35,863 bases of DNA from positions 1-35,863 of the forward strand of contig CAMBLM010000017.1 in NCBI GenBank assembly GCA_945868475.1, written 5' to 3'. The translations under genes were made by a program, and so were the position numbers. Below, piece after piece: positions 22,504 through 30,295 of the stretch. The notes beneath the pieces were generated by a model that was given only the letters and a program-made list of their open reading frames with translations, was not told where the DNA came from and searched no databases. The first letter of the stretch is position 1. Every line of letters begins with the position of its first letter. Source of the DNA: an uncultured Ruminococcus sp. (GTDB lineage Bacteria; Bacillota; Clostridia; Oscillospirales; Ruminococcaceae).

Positions 22504-23676
22504 TTATAAATCAGGATATACTCTTTTAAGATATTTGTCAAACTGCGGAACAGTAAAATCAATCATTCCGTGACTGGTATCATAAATAAATCCTTTACCT
22601 ATCAATTGTCCACGCATAGGTGAGATACTTTTTACTGGTTTACCCATATGTTTAGATACATCAGAAATATTACAAGGTAAAGAGCCACAACATACCATTT
22701 TACACATAAATTTCTTTTCCATAGGAGTTGCTCTATCTAAACGATTTTTAAAAAAGCCTTCATCTAATTGTTCAATAAAACTATCATAACATTCTTCAAC
22801 TGCTGTTTTTGTAATTACTTTATTGGCATTTTGTTTTTCCCAAACTTGATTTCCATATTCCTGAATAAAATATGGATAACCTTCGGTAATTTCAAAAACT
22901 GTTTGTATTGCATTTTCATCATAAAACACACCTAATTTTTCGGCAGGTTTTATAAGTGCTTCTTTTGCATCAACAAATTTTAAAGTATCAATATGAACAT
23001 AACTAAAAAGCCGTTCAGCATAAGATTTACTATCTCCTGCCACTCTCAGAATTTTAGGGAGTCCTGCGCCAAAGAACCCTATTGGTAAATCCTTTTGCGC
23101 TATTCTATGAAGTGCTTCAAGTAAAGCACTTAAATCATCAGCATTCATATATTGAATCTCATCAACCAAAATACAAATCGGTTTATTTTTTTCACGAGCA
23201 ATTTTCCCAATAAGAAGAAGTAAGTCTATAAGAGTTGATGATTTTCTAACACTTATATTTTCTGGATTCAGTTCTAATGACAAGTTGTTCTCATTTGTCA
23301 TAGGATTTGAAGACCATGTTATCACAAAAGCTGATAAAATATTTTTGAAATGAGCAACTTTTTCTTTTAAGTATTCTTCTATACTTAACATATTTATAAT
23401 TGAATATATGGCATTAATTAAATGTGTACCAAAGTTTTTATCTTCTGCACATTCAAAATAAACTGATATTATATCGTTTTCATTGGCTTTATCTTCAATA
23501 CAGTTTAATAAAACTGTTTTGCCAACACCACGCAATCCATAATATATTTTAAATCGAGCGCAACTATTTGACAATAGCGTATCAATAACATTTTGAGCAT
23601 CTTTAATAACTGCATCACGACCAGCCAAATACATAGGCATATGTCCTGCACCAGGTTTATATGGATTAATAGGCAT
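22504..23676 (-). CDS. AAA ATPase with C-terminal winged-helix-like domain
   Basis: This 390-aa protein has a Walker A motif GLRGVGKT (47-54) and a Walker B motif ICILVDEIQY (D172, E173). A sensor stretch (PIGFFGAGLPKIL) and a helical lid follow. The C-terminus (about 310-390) looks like a winged helix (ISDVSKHMGKPVKSISPMRG). The layout is that of Orc/Cdc6- or STAND-like ATPases found alone in mobile elements. Its job is unknown: a DNA-binding switch, a replication accessory or a defence cargo are all open. GGAGGG seven bases upstream supports this start over one seven codons earlier. It stands as a single gene between two hairpins. Confidence 0.82.
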   Translation of the reverse strand: MPINPYKPGAGHMPMYLAGRDAVIKDAQNVIDTLLSNSCARFKIYYGLRGVGKTVLLNCIEDKANENDIISVYFECAEDKNFGTHLINAIYSIINMLSIEEYLKEKVAHFKNILSAFVITWSSNPMTNENNLSLELNPENISVRKSSTLIDLLLLIGKIAREKNKPICILVDEIQYMNADDLSALLEALHRIAQKDLPIGFFGAGLPKILRVAGDSKSYAERLFSYVHIDTLKFVDAKEALIKPAEKLGVFYDENAIQTVFEITEGYPYFIQEYGNQVWEKQNANKVITKTAVEECYDSFIEQLDEGFFKNRLDRATPMEKKFMCKMVCCGSLPCNISDVSKHMGKPVKSISPMRGQLIGKGFIYDTSHGMIDFTVPQFDKYLKRVYPDL

Positions 23677-23875
23677 AGGATTCCCTCCTGATTTCATTAA
23701 TCCAATTCTATCATATTGTCGAGTAAAAATCTATATTCACCTCTAAAATTTGTTATTATACATAATATATCACTTTATACTTTGTGTATGTTGATACTAT
23801 TATTCAATAATTATTTAGTCAAAAATATTTTTTTCGTCATCAATCCCACCCTCTAACGAAAAGGGCAAAATAATT

Positions 23876-23910
23876 ATATACGCCCCACCACCCAGCAGGG
23901 CGTATATTTT
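23876..23910 (-). terminator. Terminator of the tape-measure fragment
   Basis: TATACGCCC (23877-23885) pairs with GGGCGTATA (23898-23906); on the minus strand TAATTATTTT follows. The gap from here to the ATPase start (23911-23914 aside, mainly 23677-23876 on its upstream side) is AT-rich and shows no gene. Confidence 0.8.
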
Positions 23911-23914
23911 TCTG

Positions 23915-25852
23915 TTATCGCTTCAAATTGGAATACATTTGTTTCTGAAAAGCAATTGGAATATTAAGTGCAAGTTCTTTAGCAAGGTCATCACTATTGC
24001 CGACAGGATTGTTGATAACAATATCGCCTGTGAAAGTCGAAGTGACATTACTCTGTTGATTATTAACATTGTTTACATACTCCTTATTAGCCAATCCAGT
24101 TCTGTCATTCATAGCACCATAAGGATTGAAATTCATCATAGGTGAATTTCTAAATACCTGCATAGCGTTTTCAAGATTGATACTTCCGCTTGGCATATTA
24201 AGCTTTTTCTCCAAATTTGAAAAGAAAGTTTCAATAGCCGATTCTGTACTATCCTTAACTTCATTTTCAGTATCCGACTTTTCAGAACCAAAAGTCATTC
24301 TTTCCATAGTGCCAGTAATAACACCATTGTCTTTAGTGTCAGTTTTAGCATTATCGGTTTCAGGCTTTTTATCATCAGTCTTGGATTCAACAAAATTAAT
24401 CAGCTTATCAATGTCAATAACATTTCCGTCTTTATCTTTCCAAGTTCCGTCCTCGTATTTAGCACCCTCAATATGAGCAAGAGTTTTCCATACGTCAGAA
24501 TTAGATTCACCGTTATCAGGATTGAGATACCTATCAAGAACATCAAGCAAAATATCAAAACGCTTTTCACCGTTTTCTTTTTCGGTTTCAAGGTTTTCAA
24601 TAATCTTATCATAAGATTCAGATGCCTTATCTTTCGCATCTTCTAAAGCCTGTTTCTGTTCTTCAAGAATATTTATCTGCTGTTCTTGCAACAGTTTGTC
24701 AAGCTTTTCTTGTGCTTCTTTAACCTTATCTTGGTCAACTTGGAACGAAATTGAACCGTCAGCACCATATACCTGTCTTGTGCGTTGACTTGCATTTGCA
24801 AGTTCTTGACGAGCCTTTTCAATTTCATTAGCTTCTTCGGCTTTTTCATTAGCTTCTTTAAGAACATCAATTTTTTCTTGAACTGCATCAATTTCAGCTT
24901 GTGCAGCTTCTTCGGCTGCTTTTTGCTGTTCCTTGATTTGATTTATACGTTCATCATAAAGGTCTTCATAATCGTCCTTTAGTTTCTTGATATAATCTTG
25001 CTCTTCTTTGGCAGCATCTTTAGGAACTTCAGCAAGTTTTTCTTTGTATTCTTCTATCTGCTTTTCAAGTTTAGCGACTTCTTCTTCGTGTCCTTCAATA
25101 CCAGCATCAAGGATTTCGCCAATACGAGCATTGATTTCATTAATGATTTCTTGATAAGCACTACTAATATAGTCATACTTTTCTTCAATGTCAAGTTTAT
25201 TGCCGTCTGCATCTGTACTATATTTTGTGGCTACTTCAATATTTGTTTCAAGATTAGAAACTCTATCCTCAAAAAGTTTCTGCTGTTCATCATAGAAATC
25301 CTCGGCAAGCTGTTTACGTCCCTTGTAGACTTCTTCTTCGTATTTATAATATTCATCTTGATATTTAGTCAAATCAGAGAAATATTTTTTATACGCATCG
25401 TCAAGCCAGTCAAGATAGTCTTCTTCGCTTAGTTGTTCCATAGCAAGTAAATGTTGCTTTTCAGAATACTGCTTATCAAACTGCTCTTTCCAAGGGTCAG
25501 CACTTGAAGAACTACCACCAGAACCAGATTCATTTGGTTTAGCATTTGTTATCTCGTCAATAATCTTATAATAGAGAGCATTTTCTTTGTCTAAAGCAGA
25601 TATTTGCTTTTTAATTGACTCAACTGCTTCTGTATCTCCTATTTGTCCAGCTCTCGCAGCAGACACTTGTAATTCAGCTATTGCAAGGCGATTTGCAGCA
25701 ATAGCATTTAGATTTTCTTGCTTTTCAAGTTCTTTAAGTTTTTGAACATTCAGCTTCAACTTACCATTCTGAACTTCAAGACAATCAGCAAAATTACCAC
25801 CCATTTCAACAATTTCGCCATAGGTTGAAGATGATAGCATAACCCATTTCAA
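23915..25852 (-). pseudogene. Phage tail tape-measure protein, C-terminal fragment
   Basis: The open frame encodes about 645 residues, mostly long coiled coil rich in E, K, Q and D (about 100-430). It ends in INNPVGNSDDLAKELALNIP followed by a short basic tail, a C-terminal pattern seen in tape-measure proteins of Clostridia phages. The N-terminal residues (YGEIVEMGG, then KLKLNVQKLKEL) look like the middle of such a protein. There is no ribosome site at the TTG at 25852 or the ATG four codons on. The frame upstream is stopped by TAA at about 25880. Full-length tape-measure proteins usually exceed 800 residues and carry membrane segments, absent here. It is therefore a 5'-truncated remnant. 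Confidence 0.75.
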
Positions 25853-25865
25853 GGGTAACTTATCC

Positions 25866-26280
25866 CCGTAATAGTGACCTTATGATATTTTCTTTATTCT
25901 TGTGAAAAATATCAGCGTATTTGTGATTTGTAAATCTTGGTGCTTTGTAATTGCCTGATTTCAAAAGAAAAACATCTTTGAATTTATGTACCTGCTCCCA
26001 GCATAGTAACTTTACCTTTGAAATCATATGCACTCAAAATAAAAGAATAATTACTTTGTATTCTGGCTAAAAACCTGCTTCCACATTAAAATAATCAAAT
26101 CTGAATGGGATTTATGGCTGTCTGCTGCTTTATAGGTAAAGTAACCCTATAAGCATAAAGTGCTTAAATCTGCGTTCAGATTTCGTTATTTCTAATAGGT
26201 ATCGTTCTGACCGATACGTTTAACGTGTGGGCGACATCCACACGTTTATTGAATAATGCCCGACGAATTTCGTCCGCACA
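25866..26280. ncRNA. Hairpin-dense region, candidate structured RNA
   Basis: No gene is visible here. Five consecutive hairpins lie in 117 bases: TTATAGG/CCTATAA (26130-26152), AAGCA/TGCTT (26151-26165), AAATCTG-CGTT-CAGATTT (26166-26183), GTATCG/CGATAC (26199-26217) and AACGTGTGG/CCACACGTT (26222-26246). GACGAA/TTCGTC follows at 26262-26274. A further GATATTTT/AAAATATC stem lies at 25884-25913. The stems abut one another, which suggests a folded RNA or a single-stranded DNA structure. The strand is not certain. A weak -10-like TATAAT occurs on the minus strand near 26314. The remaining gap to 26585 is AT-rich with no gene. Confidence 0.45.
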
Positions 26281-26585
26281 AATGACACACTTTTAGTATT
26301 TATTAATATATATTATATCTATTCACAGCCAAGATTTGTGCAAAATGCATATTATGAGAGAAAAAGAGAACTCAAGCAATGACTTCCCCCTTGAAAATAT
26401 TAAGAAAAACTAATGATTTTATCCGAGAAATCTAATAAAGGAATGATACGATAAGGTGTAGTCATTTCGTCCACACATCATATATAATCCATCACCCAAT
26501 ACACCCCTATACCCTTATATATAGGTACTTAAATATTTTTCGATGAAAACATATCCCCTCCCCATATATAAATAGGCGTAAAAAA

Positions 26586-26620
26586 ATAGCCGTTGCCCCG
26601 ATTATGGAGTAACGGCTATA
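26586..26620 (-). terminator. Terminator of the RHH/alpha-CTD gene
   Basis: ATAGCCGTT (26586-26594) pairs with AACGGCTAT (26611-26619). On the minus strand a run of seven Ts follows. Confidence 0.9.
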
Positions 26621-26621
26621 A

Positions 26622-27065
26622 TTATCTTAACGAATGTGGTAATTGAGATAATAAGTTATCATAATCAATATTTAAAGTTGCATTGTATTTATGTTCATAT
26701 TCTTTTAGTTTATCAAAAATATAAGTTGCTCTCTTTTTATCCATATTTCTAATTTTGCTTATCTCATTTGTTTCAATAAATTGCTTAAAGTCACCTATTG
26801 TATTTATTTTCGCTCTAGTCAAGCAAACATCCGCTATTACTGGTAAATCAAGTTCATGTATAGTGATCGCTAATAGCGTTCTATAATTCTTTTCTTGTTC
26901 TATCTTTTGATTAACAGCATTTTCAATGAACGCATTAAGGCTTAATCCCTGCTTATCAGCTTCAGACTTCCACTCGTCTTTCATTCCCTTTTTAACAGTT
27001 ACCGAAATCCTGTCATATGCCTTTGCATTGTATTTATTCTTGGCTTTTGTTTGAGACTTTCCCAT
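26622..27065 (-). CDS. Ribbon-helix-helix protein fused to an RNA polymerase alpha-CTD-like domain
   Basis: This 147-aa protein has an Arc-like ribbon-helix-helix region (about 18-57: DRISVTVKKGMKDEWKSEAD, then LSLNAFIENAV). From 69 to 124 it follows the RNA polymerase alpha C-terminal domain closely: IHELDLPV, CLTRAKINTIGDF and EISKIRNMDKKRA, corresponding to the alpha-CTD pattern of [20 protein letters not shown] and KVRNLGRKSLEE. That domain in RNA polymerase binds UP-element DNA and activators. The fusion could let the regulator bind its operators and mimic or contact polymerase. The start at 27065 has GGGAG upstream. Six palindromic repeats just upstream are its probable operators. Its strong terminator makes it monocistronic. 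Confidence 0.8.
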   Translation of the reverse strand: MGKSQTKAKNKYNAKAYDRISVTVKKGMKDEWKSEADKQGLSLNAFIENAVNQKIEQEKNYRTLLAITIHELDLPVIADVCLTRAKINTIGDFKQFIETNEISKIRNMDKKRATYIFDKLKEYEHKYNATLNIDYDNLLSQLPHSLR

Positions 27066-27088
27066 ATGTTTCGCTCCCAATAATTCAT

Positions 27089-27226
27089 ATAGTTGCACAA
27101 GTATATTTTTATAGTTGCATAAGTATGTCAATTATAGTTACACAAGTATCAATTTAATATACTTGCATAAGTATTTAACAAATATCAGCTACAATACTTA
27201 CACAACTATTATACTGCTGTAAGTAT
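27089..27226. promoter_or_regulatory. Six 16-bp palindromic operator repeats
   Basis: Copies start at 27089, 27111, 27134, 27159, 27194 and 27211. The pattern is ATA(C/G)TT(G/A)CA(C/T)AA(G/C)TAT; the copy at 27159 has perfect ATACTT/AAGTAT arms. They cover the whole upstream region of the RHH/alpha-CTD gene, so autoregulation is likely. I cannot place a promoter precisely among them. Confidence 0.8.
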
Positions 27227-27267
27227 ATTTTATCACAGCCATAAATCAAAATCCATTGACATAACAA

Positions 27268-27304
27268 ACAAAAAACGCCATACAAAATTCGTACAGCGTT
27301 TTAA
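27268..27304 (-). terminator. Terminator of the DUF3990-like pair
   Basis: AAAACGC and GCGTTTT arms, with two mismatches then TAC/GTA, form the stem. A T-rich tail (TTTTTTGTTTG) follows on the minus strand. Confidence 0.7.
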
Positions 27305-27320
27305 ATCAATATGATTCAAG

Positions 27321-27512
27321 TTATCTTGCCATAATGTCACTCATTATTTCTTTAGCCCAATATTCGGCATCGTAATGCTGCACATAATCGGGCATTTCCT
27401 CAAGAATTTCAGGCAAAAATGAATTAGTAACAATTTTAATGGCATCTTCAAAGCTATAATTATAATTGTCTCTTATAGCTTCCGCAATAAACTGCAAAGT
27501 CTTGTTATTCAA
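27321..27512 (-). CDS. Small helical protein, putative antitoxin partner
   Basis: The 63-aa protein (MNNKTLQFIAEAIRDNYNYS at its start) looks wholly helical with an acidic surface. It overlaps the end of the DUF3990-like gene by 8 bases, so the two are coupled. DUF3990 genes are often paired with very small helical genes such as DUF3791; this one has a similar size and helical pattern but I cannot confirm the family. A role as an immunity or antitoxin partner is inferred from order and coupling alone. Confidence 0.6.
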   Translation of the reverse strand: MNNKTLQFIAEAIRDNYNYSFEDAIKIVTNSFLPEILEEMPDYVQHYDAEYWAKEIMSDIMAR

Positions 27513-28206
27513 TCAAAATCGCCTCCATTTCAATAATTTCAATCTCAATTAAATCTAATACCTTAACAGCATTAGACGTATGAAAAGATAACTGATCGTA
27601 GTCATTTTGTTTTAATGCTTTTAAGCTATCAACAAAATCACCGTATGTAATCTGTTTACGTTTAATATATCCAACCATTTCGGTTATATTTGAATCAGCA
27701 ACGCAACCATAAACATAAGCATACTTTCCATCTTTATTATAATATTTTGAAACTGAAAAGTCAATACCCACACGATTGTTATATATGAATTCTTTCCACT
27801 TTTCATCTGGTGAAACAAAGAATAATCCTTTTTGTTTAGATAGTAGAGATTTGTTTATCTTATAAGTCAAAATCATCGGTTGTGCATCAGATTCATCCTT
27901 ATGCCGTTTATTATATGCTTTTGCCCTATCAAACGCCAATCGTTTGGCTTGCTCAAAGTTGCTTGTCGTATAAAACCCTTGTCCAAAATCAGCGGATTTA
28001 AAACCAACTTTTACATCAATTCCAGCTAATAAACTGTCTCTATATATAGAAATTGTACCGTGATATACAATATCAGGTAAAGAATCAATAGAAGAAATTG
28101 AGGATATTACACTTGTGGGCTGCTCATTGGTACTACAATTACTCATAACTCTTGAAACAGAATTAAGTGCTTCATTGAGCACATTCTGATTGCAAATAAA
28201 CTTCAT
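27505..28206 (-). CDS. DUF3990-like (ADP-ribosyltransferase-type) protein with sliding-clamp-like N-terminus
   Basis: Residues 1-26 (MKFICNQNVLNEALNSVSRV) read like the N-terminus of the DNA polymerase III beta clamp, which typically begins MKFxC...LxxALxxVSRA. A serine-rich linker (27-44) follows. The main domain (about 45-215) has YHGT (48-51) and DFGQGFYTTSNFEQAKRLAF (73-92), the DUF3990 signature, recalling the His and Tyr motifs of ADP-ribosyltransferase folds. A toxin acting by ADP-ribosylation is a family-based inference; I cannot see the target. AGGAG before the ATG and a promoter at 28239-28267 show it is expressed from its own start. It overlaps the small partner gene downstream. 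Confidence 0.72.
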   Translation of the reverse strand: MKFICNQNVLNEALNSVSRVMSNCSTNEQPTSVISSISSIDSLPDIVYHGTISIYRDSLLAGIDVKVGFKSADFGQGFYTTSNFEQAKRLAFDRAKAYNKRHKDESDAQPMILTYKINKSLLSKQKGLFFVSPDEKWKEFIYNNRVGIDFSVSKYYNKDGKYAYVYGCVADSNITEMVGYIKRKQITYGDFVDSLKALKQNDYDQLSFHTSNAVKVLDLIEIEIIEMEAILIE

Positions 28207-28238
28207 AAAAAATCTCCTTTTCGGATTTTTATGAATCT

Positions 28239-28267
28239 ATTATACCACATTTAGTGTTTCGGAGCAA
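28239..28267 (-). promoter_or_regulatory. Promoter of the DUF3990-like pair
   Basis: On the minus strand TTGCTC (28262-28267), 17 bases, TATAAT (28239-28244). Confidence 0.6.
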
Positions 28268-28610
28268 TACAAATCTATAAAAAGTGACCGTCACAAAATA
28301 AATATTGTACCTTTTTTCGCTTCGATGTTCAAAAATCCGCTTGTGAGTAGACTGGAACTACTATACATATATACGCCAAATACACACCTTTTTACAATGT
28401 AAACATATCCCCATACACACCCATACTCCTATTATATACCGCTCTCAATGCTCCCGATACCACAAACACAACGCCATTTCAAAGCCGTTCAGAACGTCAT
28501 ACAACGACTTTGTATCGCTAAAAAGCAATTTATACATAAGCAATTACAAAGCCATACAAAGCATTTACAGCAGTATTACAGCAATATATAAACCTGCTCC
28601 AAATCAAAAA
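28268..28610. other. AT-rich stretch without a gene
   Basis: This 340-base gap has no credible reading frame. It contains runs such as AACATATCCCC and ATACACACCC that also appear near 26500-26560, and short AAGCATTTACA-like repeats. I see no clear function. Confidence 0.5.
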
Positions 28611-28650
28611 ATAAAGGGTATAACCATTTTAACGGCTATACCCTTTTAAT
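28611..28650 (-). terminator. Terminator of the DnaJ-like gene
   Basis: AAAGGGTATA (28613-28622) pairs with TATACCCTTT (28637-28646); TATTTTTTG follows on the minus strand. A second hairpin GTGTGG/CCACAC (28655-28673) lies directly after the stop codon. Confidence 0.85.
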
Positions 28651-28680
28651 TATAGTGTGGGTGCAGTCCACACGTTTATA

Positions 28681-29181
28681 TTATGCTGTTGCAAGTCTGG
28701 GAGCAGATACGCCCTTGAACGTTTCACAACCGTGAAGCTTCTTTATTTCGTCAAGACTCATTTCTTTGTGGTTACGGCTTGCATCTTCCGCTTTGTGCCA
28801 ATACCAGCATTTCTTCTTGCTTGCCCATCTGAAACCAAGATTCTTTAATATGTCCTTATGTGGGAATGTTGTACCAGTTGCCCAAATCCAACGACCGCAA
28901 AGGTCAATTTCAAGCCCTTCACAGGTTACAAGCTTATTAATGATAACCATAAATTCCGCAGCTGTTTCTGTTGTTTCCTTGCTTGTGTAGGTCTTTGTGT
29001 TATCGTCTGCGCTCTCGTGAATGTTCTTGAAACGATTGAAAGCCGTTTCATATTCTGCGTTCACCTGCTTCATTATTTCGGTTGTATCGTCCTTGTTTAA
29101 ATCTGGGTGATACTGCTTGCAAAGCTTTTTGTACAGCTTCTTTACGTCCTCGATTGATTTGCAGTTGTTAAAGTATTTCAT
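28681..29181 (-). CDS. DnaJ-like J-domain protein
   Basis: The first 60 residues form a J domain with the HPD tripeptide at 25-27 (LCKQYHPDLNK), which would stimulate an Hsp70 ATPase. The rest (166 aa in total) has an acidic, threonine-rich linker and a C-terminal region with WIWATGTTFPHKDILKNLGF and SKKKCWYWHK, not the zinc or peptide-binding domains of a full DnaJ. This layout is common for small J proteins of Clostridia phages and mobile elements, which may recruit the host DnaK for replication or assembly. A consensus promoter lies at 29238-29266. The ribosome site (AAAGG, about 13 bases away) is far from the ATG. Confidence 0.85.
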   Translation of the reverse strand: MKYFNNCKSIEDVKKLYKKLCKQYHPDLNKDDTTEIMKQVNAEYETAFNRFKNIHESADDNTKTYTSKETTETAAEFMVIINKLVTCEGLEIDLCGRWIWATGTTFPHKDILKNLGFRWASKKKCWYWHKAEDASRNHKEMSLDEIKKLHGCETFKGVSAPRLATA

Positions 29182-29237
29182 TATATAATCAAGACCTTTC
29201 TTTACAAGCTTGTGCTTGTGATTTATTTCTTGATTAT

Positions 29238-29266
29238 ATTATATAGCTTTTGCACGTACTTGTCAA
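29238..29266 (-). promoter_or_regulatory. Promoter of the DnaJ-like gene
   Basis: On the minus strand TTGACA (29261-29266), 17 bases, TATAAT (29238-29243). Confidence 0.82.
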
Positions 29267-29357
29267 TATATATACATACAAAATAATATATAAACTTACA
29301 CAAATAATGTTGTACTGTTTGCACAAATATATATTTGTAATTATACATACATACAAA

Positions 29358-29570
29358 TCAATATTCTTTTCCTGTTTCCTTATCAATAAATGATATTTTC
29401 AATTCACAATTAAGAGCTGTTGCAATATCTTCTAATTTATCGACGCCCATTTTATTTCTGGATATAAGACCGCCTAAACTTGCTCTTGAAATATTTAATT
29501 TTTCGGCAAGCTCTACTTGTTTAACGTTTTTATCAATAAGCACTTTTTTTATATACTTATCTAATTCCAT
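29358..29570 (-). CDS. XRE-family repressor-like HTH protein, 70 aa
   Basis: The protein is almost only a helix-turn-helix: VKQVELAEKLNISRASLGGL (about 17-36), then KLEDIATALNCELKISFID. It probably controls the divergent plus-strand operon and itself. Its promoter (29635-29663) and that of the operon (29747-29775) lie back to back in one intergenic region with several TTTGTATGT-like words that could be operators. GGAGG upstream fixes the start at 29570. This is the position of a genetic switch in a phage or phage satellite. Confidence 0.88.
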   Translation of the reverse strand: MELDKYIKKVLIDKNVKQVELAEKLNISRASLGGLISRNKMGVDKLEDIATALNCELKISFIDKETGKEY

Positions 29571-29634
29571 TGATGCAACCTCCTTAAAAGTAAAACACAA
29601 ATATATAAAAATCAAACATTTATAATTTACTTTT

Positions 29635-29663
29635 ATTATAACTTATAATCACGAGTTTGTCAA
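29635..29663 (-). promoter_or_regulatory. Promoter of the XRE gene
   Basis: On the minus strand TTGACA (29658-29663), 17 bases, TATAAT (29635-29640). Confidence 0.82.
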
Positions 29664-29746
29664 TCTGAATATTGTTAAATATGCTTTTATACATACTGCA
29701 TAAAAGCTAATAAATATGTTTGTGTAATATTTTGTATGTTTTTATA

Positions 29747-29775
29747 TTGACAAGTAAATATTAAAATGCTATAAT
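29747..29775 (+). promoter_or_regulatory. Promoter of the plus-strand operon of element 1
   Basis: TTGACA (29747-29752), 17 bases, TATAAT (29770-29775), 51 bases before the first gene. Confidence 0.85.
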
Positions 29776-29825
29776 ATAGACAAGATAAAACAAATAAACG
29801 CAAAACCAAACAGGAGGTACAAATT

Positions 29826-30203
29826 ATGTATAACTATTTAGAAGCTATGAAACAGGATATTATCAATTATATCCGTGATGAGGTTACAACAACAGACTTT
29901 ACCGACATTGACGAATTAAAAGAAACGCTTGAAGATGATCTGTGGATTGACAGCACAATCACAGGAAACGGCGGAGATGACTACACAGACAAGGAAACAT
30001 CAAGAGAATATCTGAACGGTAATGAAAACCTTTTGAAAGAAGCATTAATTGAATTCTGCGTAGAGAAAGAAAAAATCGTTGATAAGTTTTTCGCTGGTGA
30101 TTATGCCTATTTCGATAGCACAATAAGATGCTACTTGCTTTCACAAGCTATTAACGCATCACTTGAAGAAATCGAAAGCGAATTGATATTTGCTGAAAAC
30201 TAA
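29826..30203 (+). CDS. Hypothetical acidic protein, 125 aa
   Basis: I do not recognise this protein. It is acidic (many D and E; WIDSTITGNGGDDYTDKET near residue 40), helical at both ends, with no cysteine pairs except two single cysteines and no catalytic motif. It is the first gene of the rightward operon, right after the consensus promoter, with an AGGAGG ribosome site. Small acidic first genes of such operons can be anti-repressors or DNA-mimic inhibitors, but nothing in the sequence proves this. Confidence 0.7.
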   Translation: MYNYLEAMKQDIINYIRDEVTTTDFTDIDELKETLEDDLWIDSTITGNGGDDYTDKETSREYLNGNENLLKEALIEFCVEKEKIVDKFFAGDYAYFDSTIRCYLLSQAINASLEEIESELIFAEN

Positions 30204-30208
30204 AATAC

Positions 30209-30268
30209 ATAAGGCTTCTAAAGGGTCTGAGCCAAAAATCAGCCCTATCCCATAGGCGAAAGCCTTAT
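30209..30268 (+). promoter_or_regulatory. Intercistronic RNA structure 1
   Basis: Outer stem ATAAGGCTT/AAGCCTTAT (30209-30217 with 30260-30268) encloses an inner stem AGGG-T-CTGA/TCAG-CCCT (30222-30246). It lies between the first and second gene, ending 28 bases before the next start. No T-run follows. Confidence 0.6.
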
Positions 30269-30295
30269 ACATTAACATTATAGGAGGTTACTAAT

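Noticed and set aside
24126-25432. Plus-strand hydrophobic frames opposite the tape-measure fragment
   Set aside because: Runs of F, L and I arise from the complement of Glu/Lys-rich coiled-coil codons; there are no ribosome sites.
25853-26280. Group I or group II intron interrupting the tape-measure gene
   Set aside because: I could not find a domain V or a group I core, nor the 5' exon on the far side; a structured RNA or deletion is left open.
27089-27226. CRISPR-like repeats
   Set aside because: The repeats are 16-bp palindromes with very short, uneven spacers and no cas genes nearby; they fit operators.
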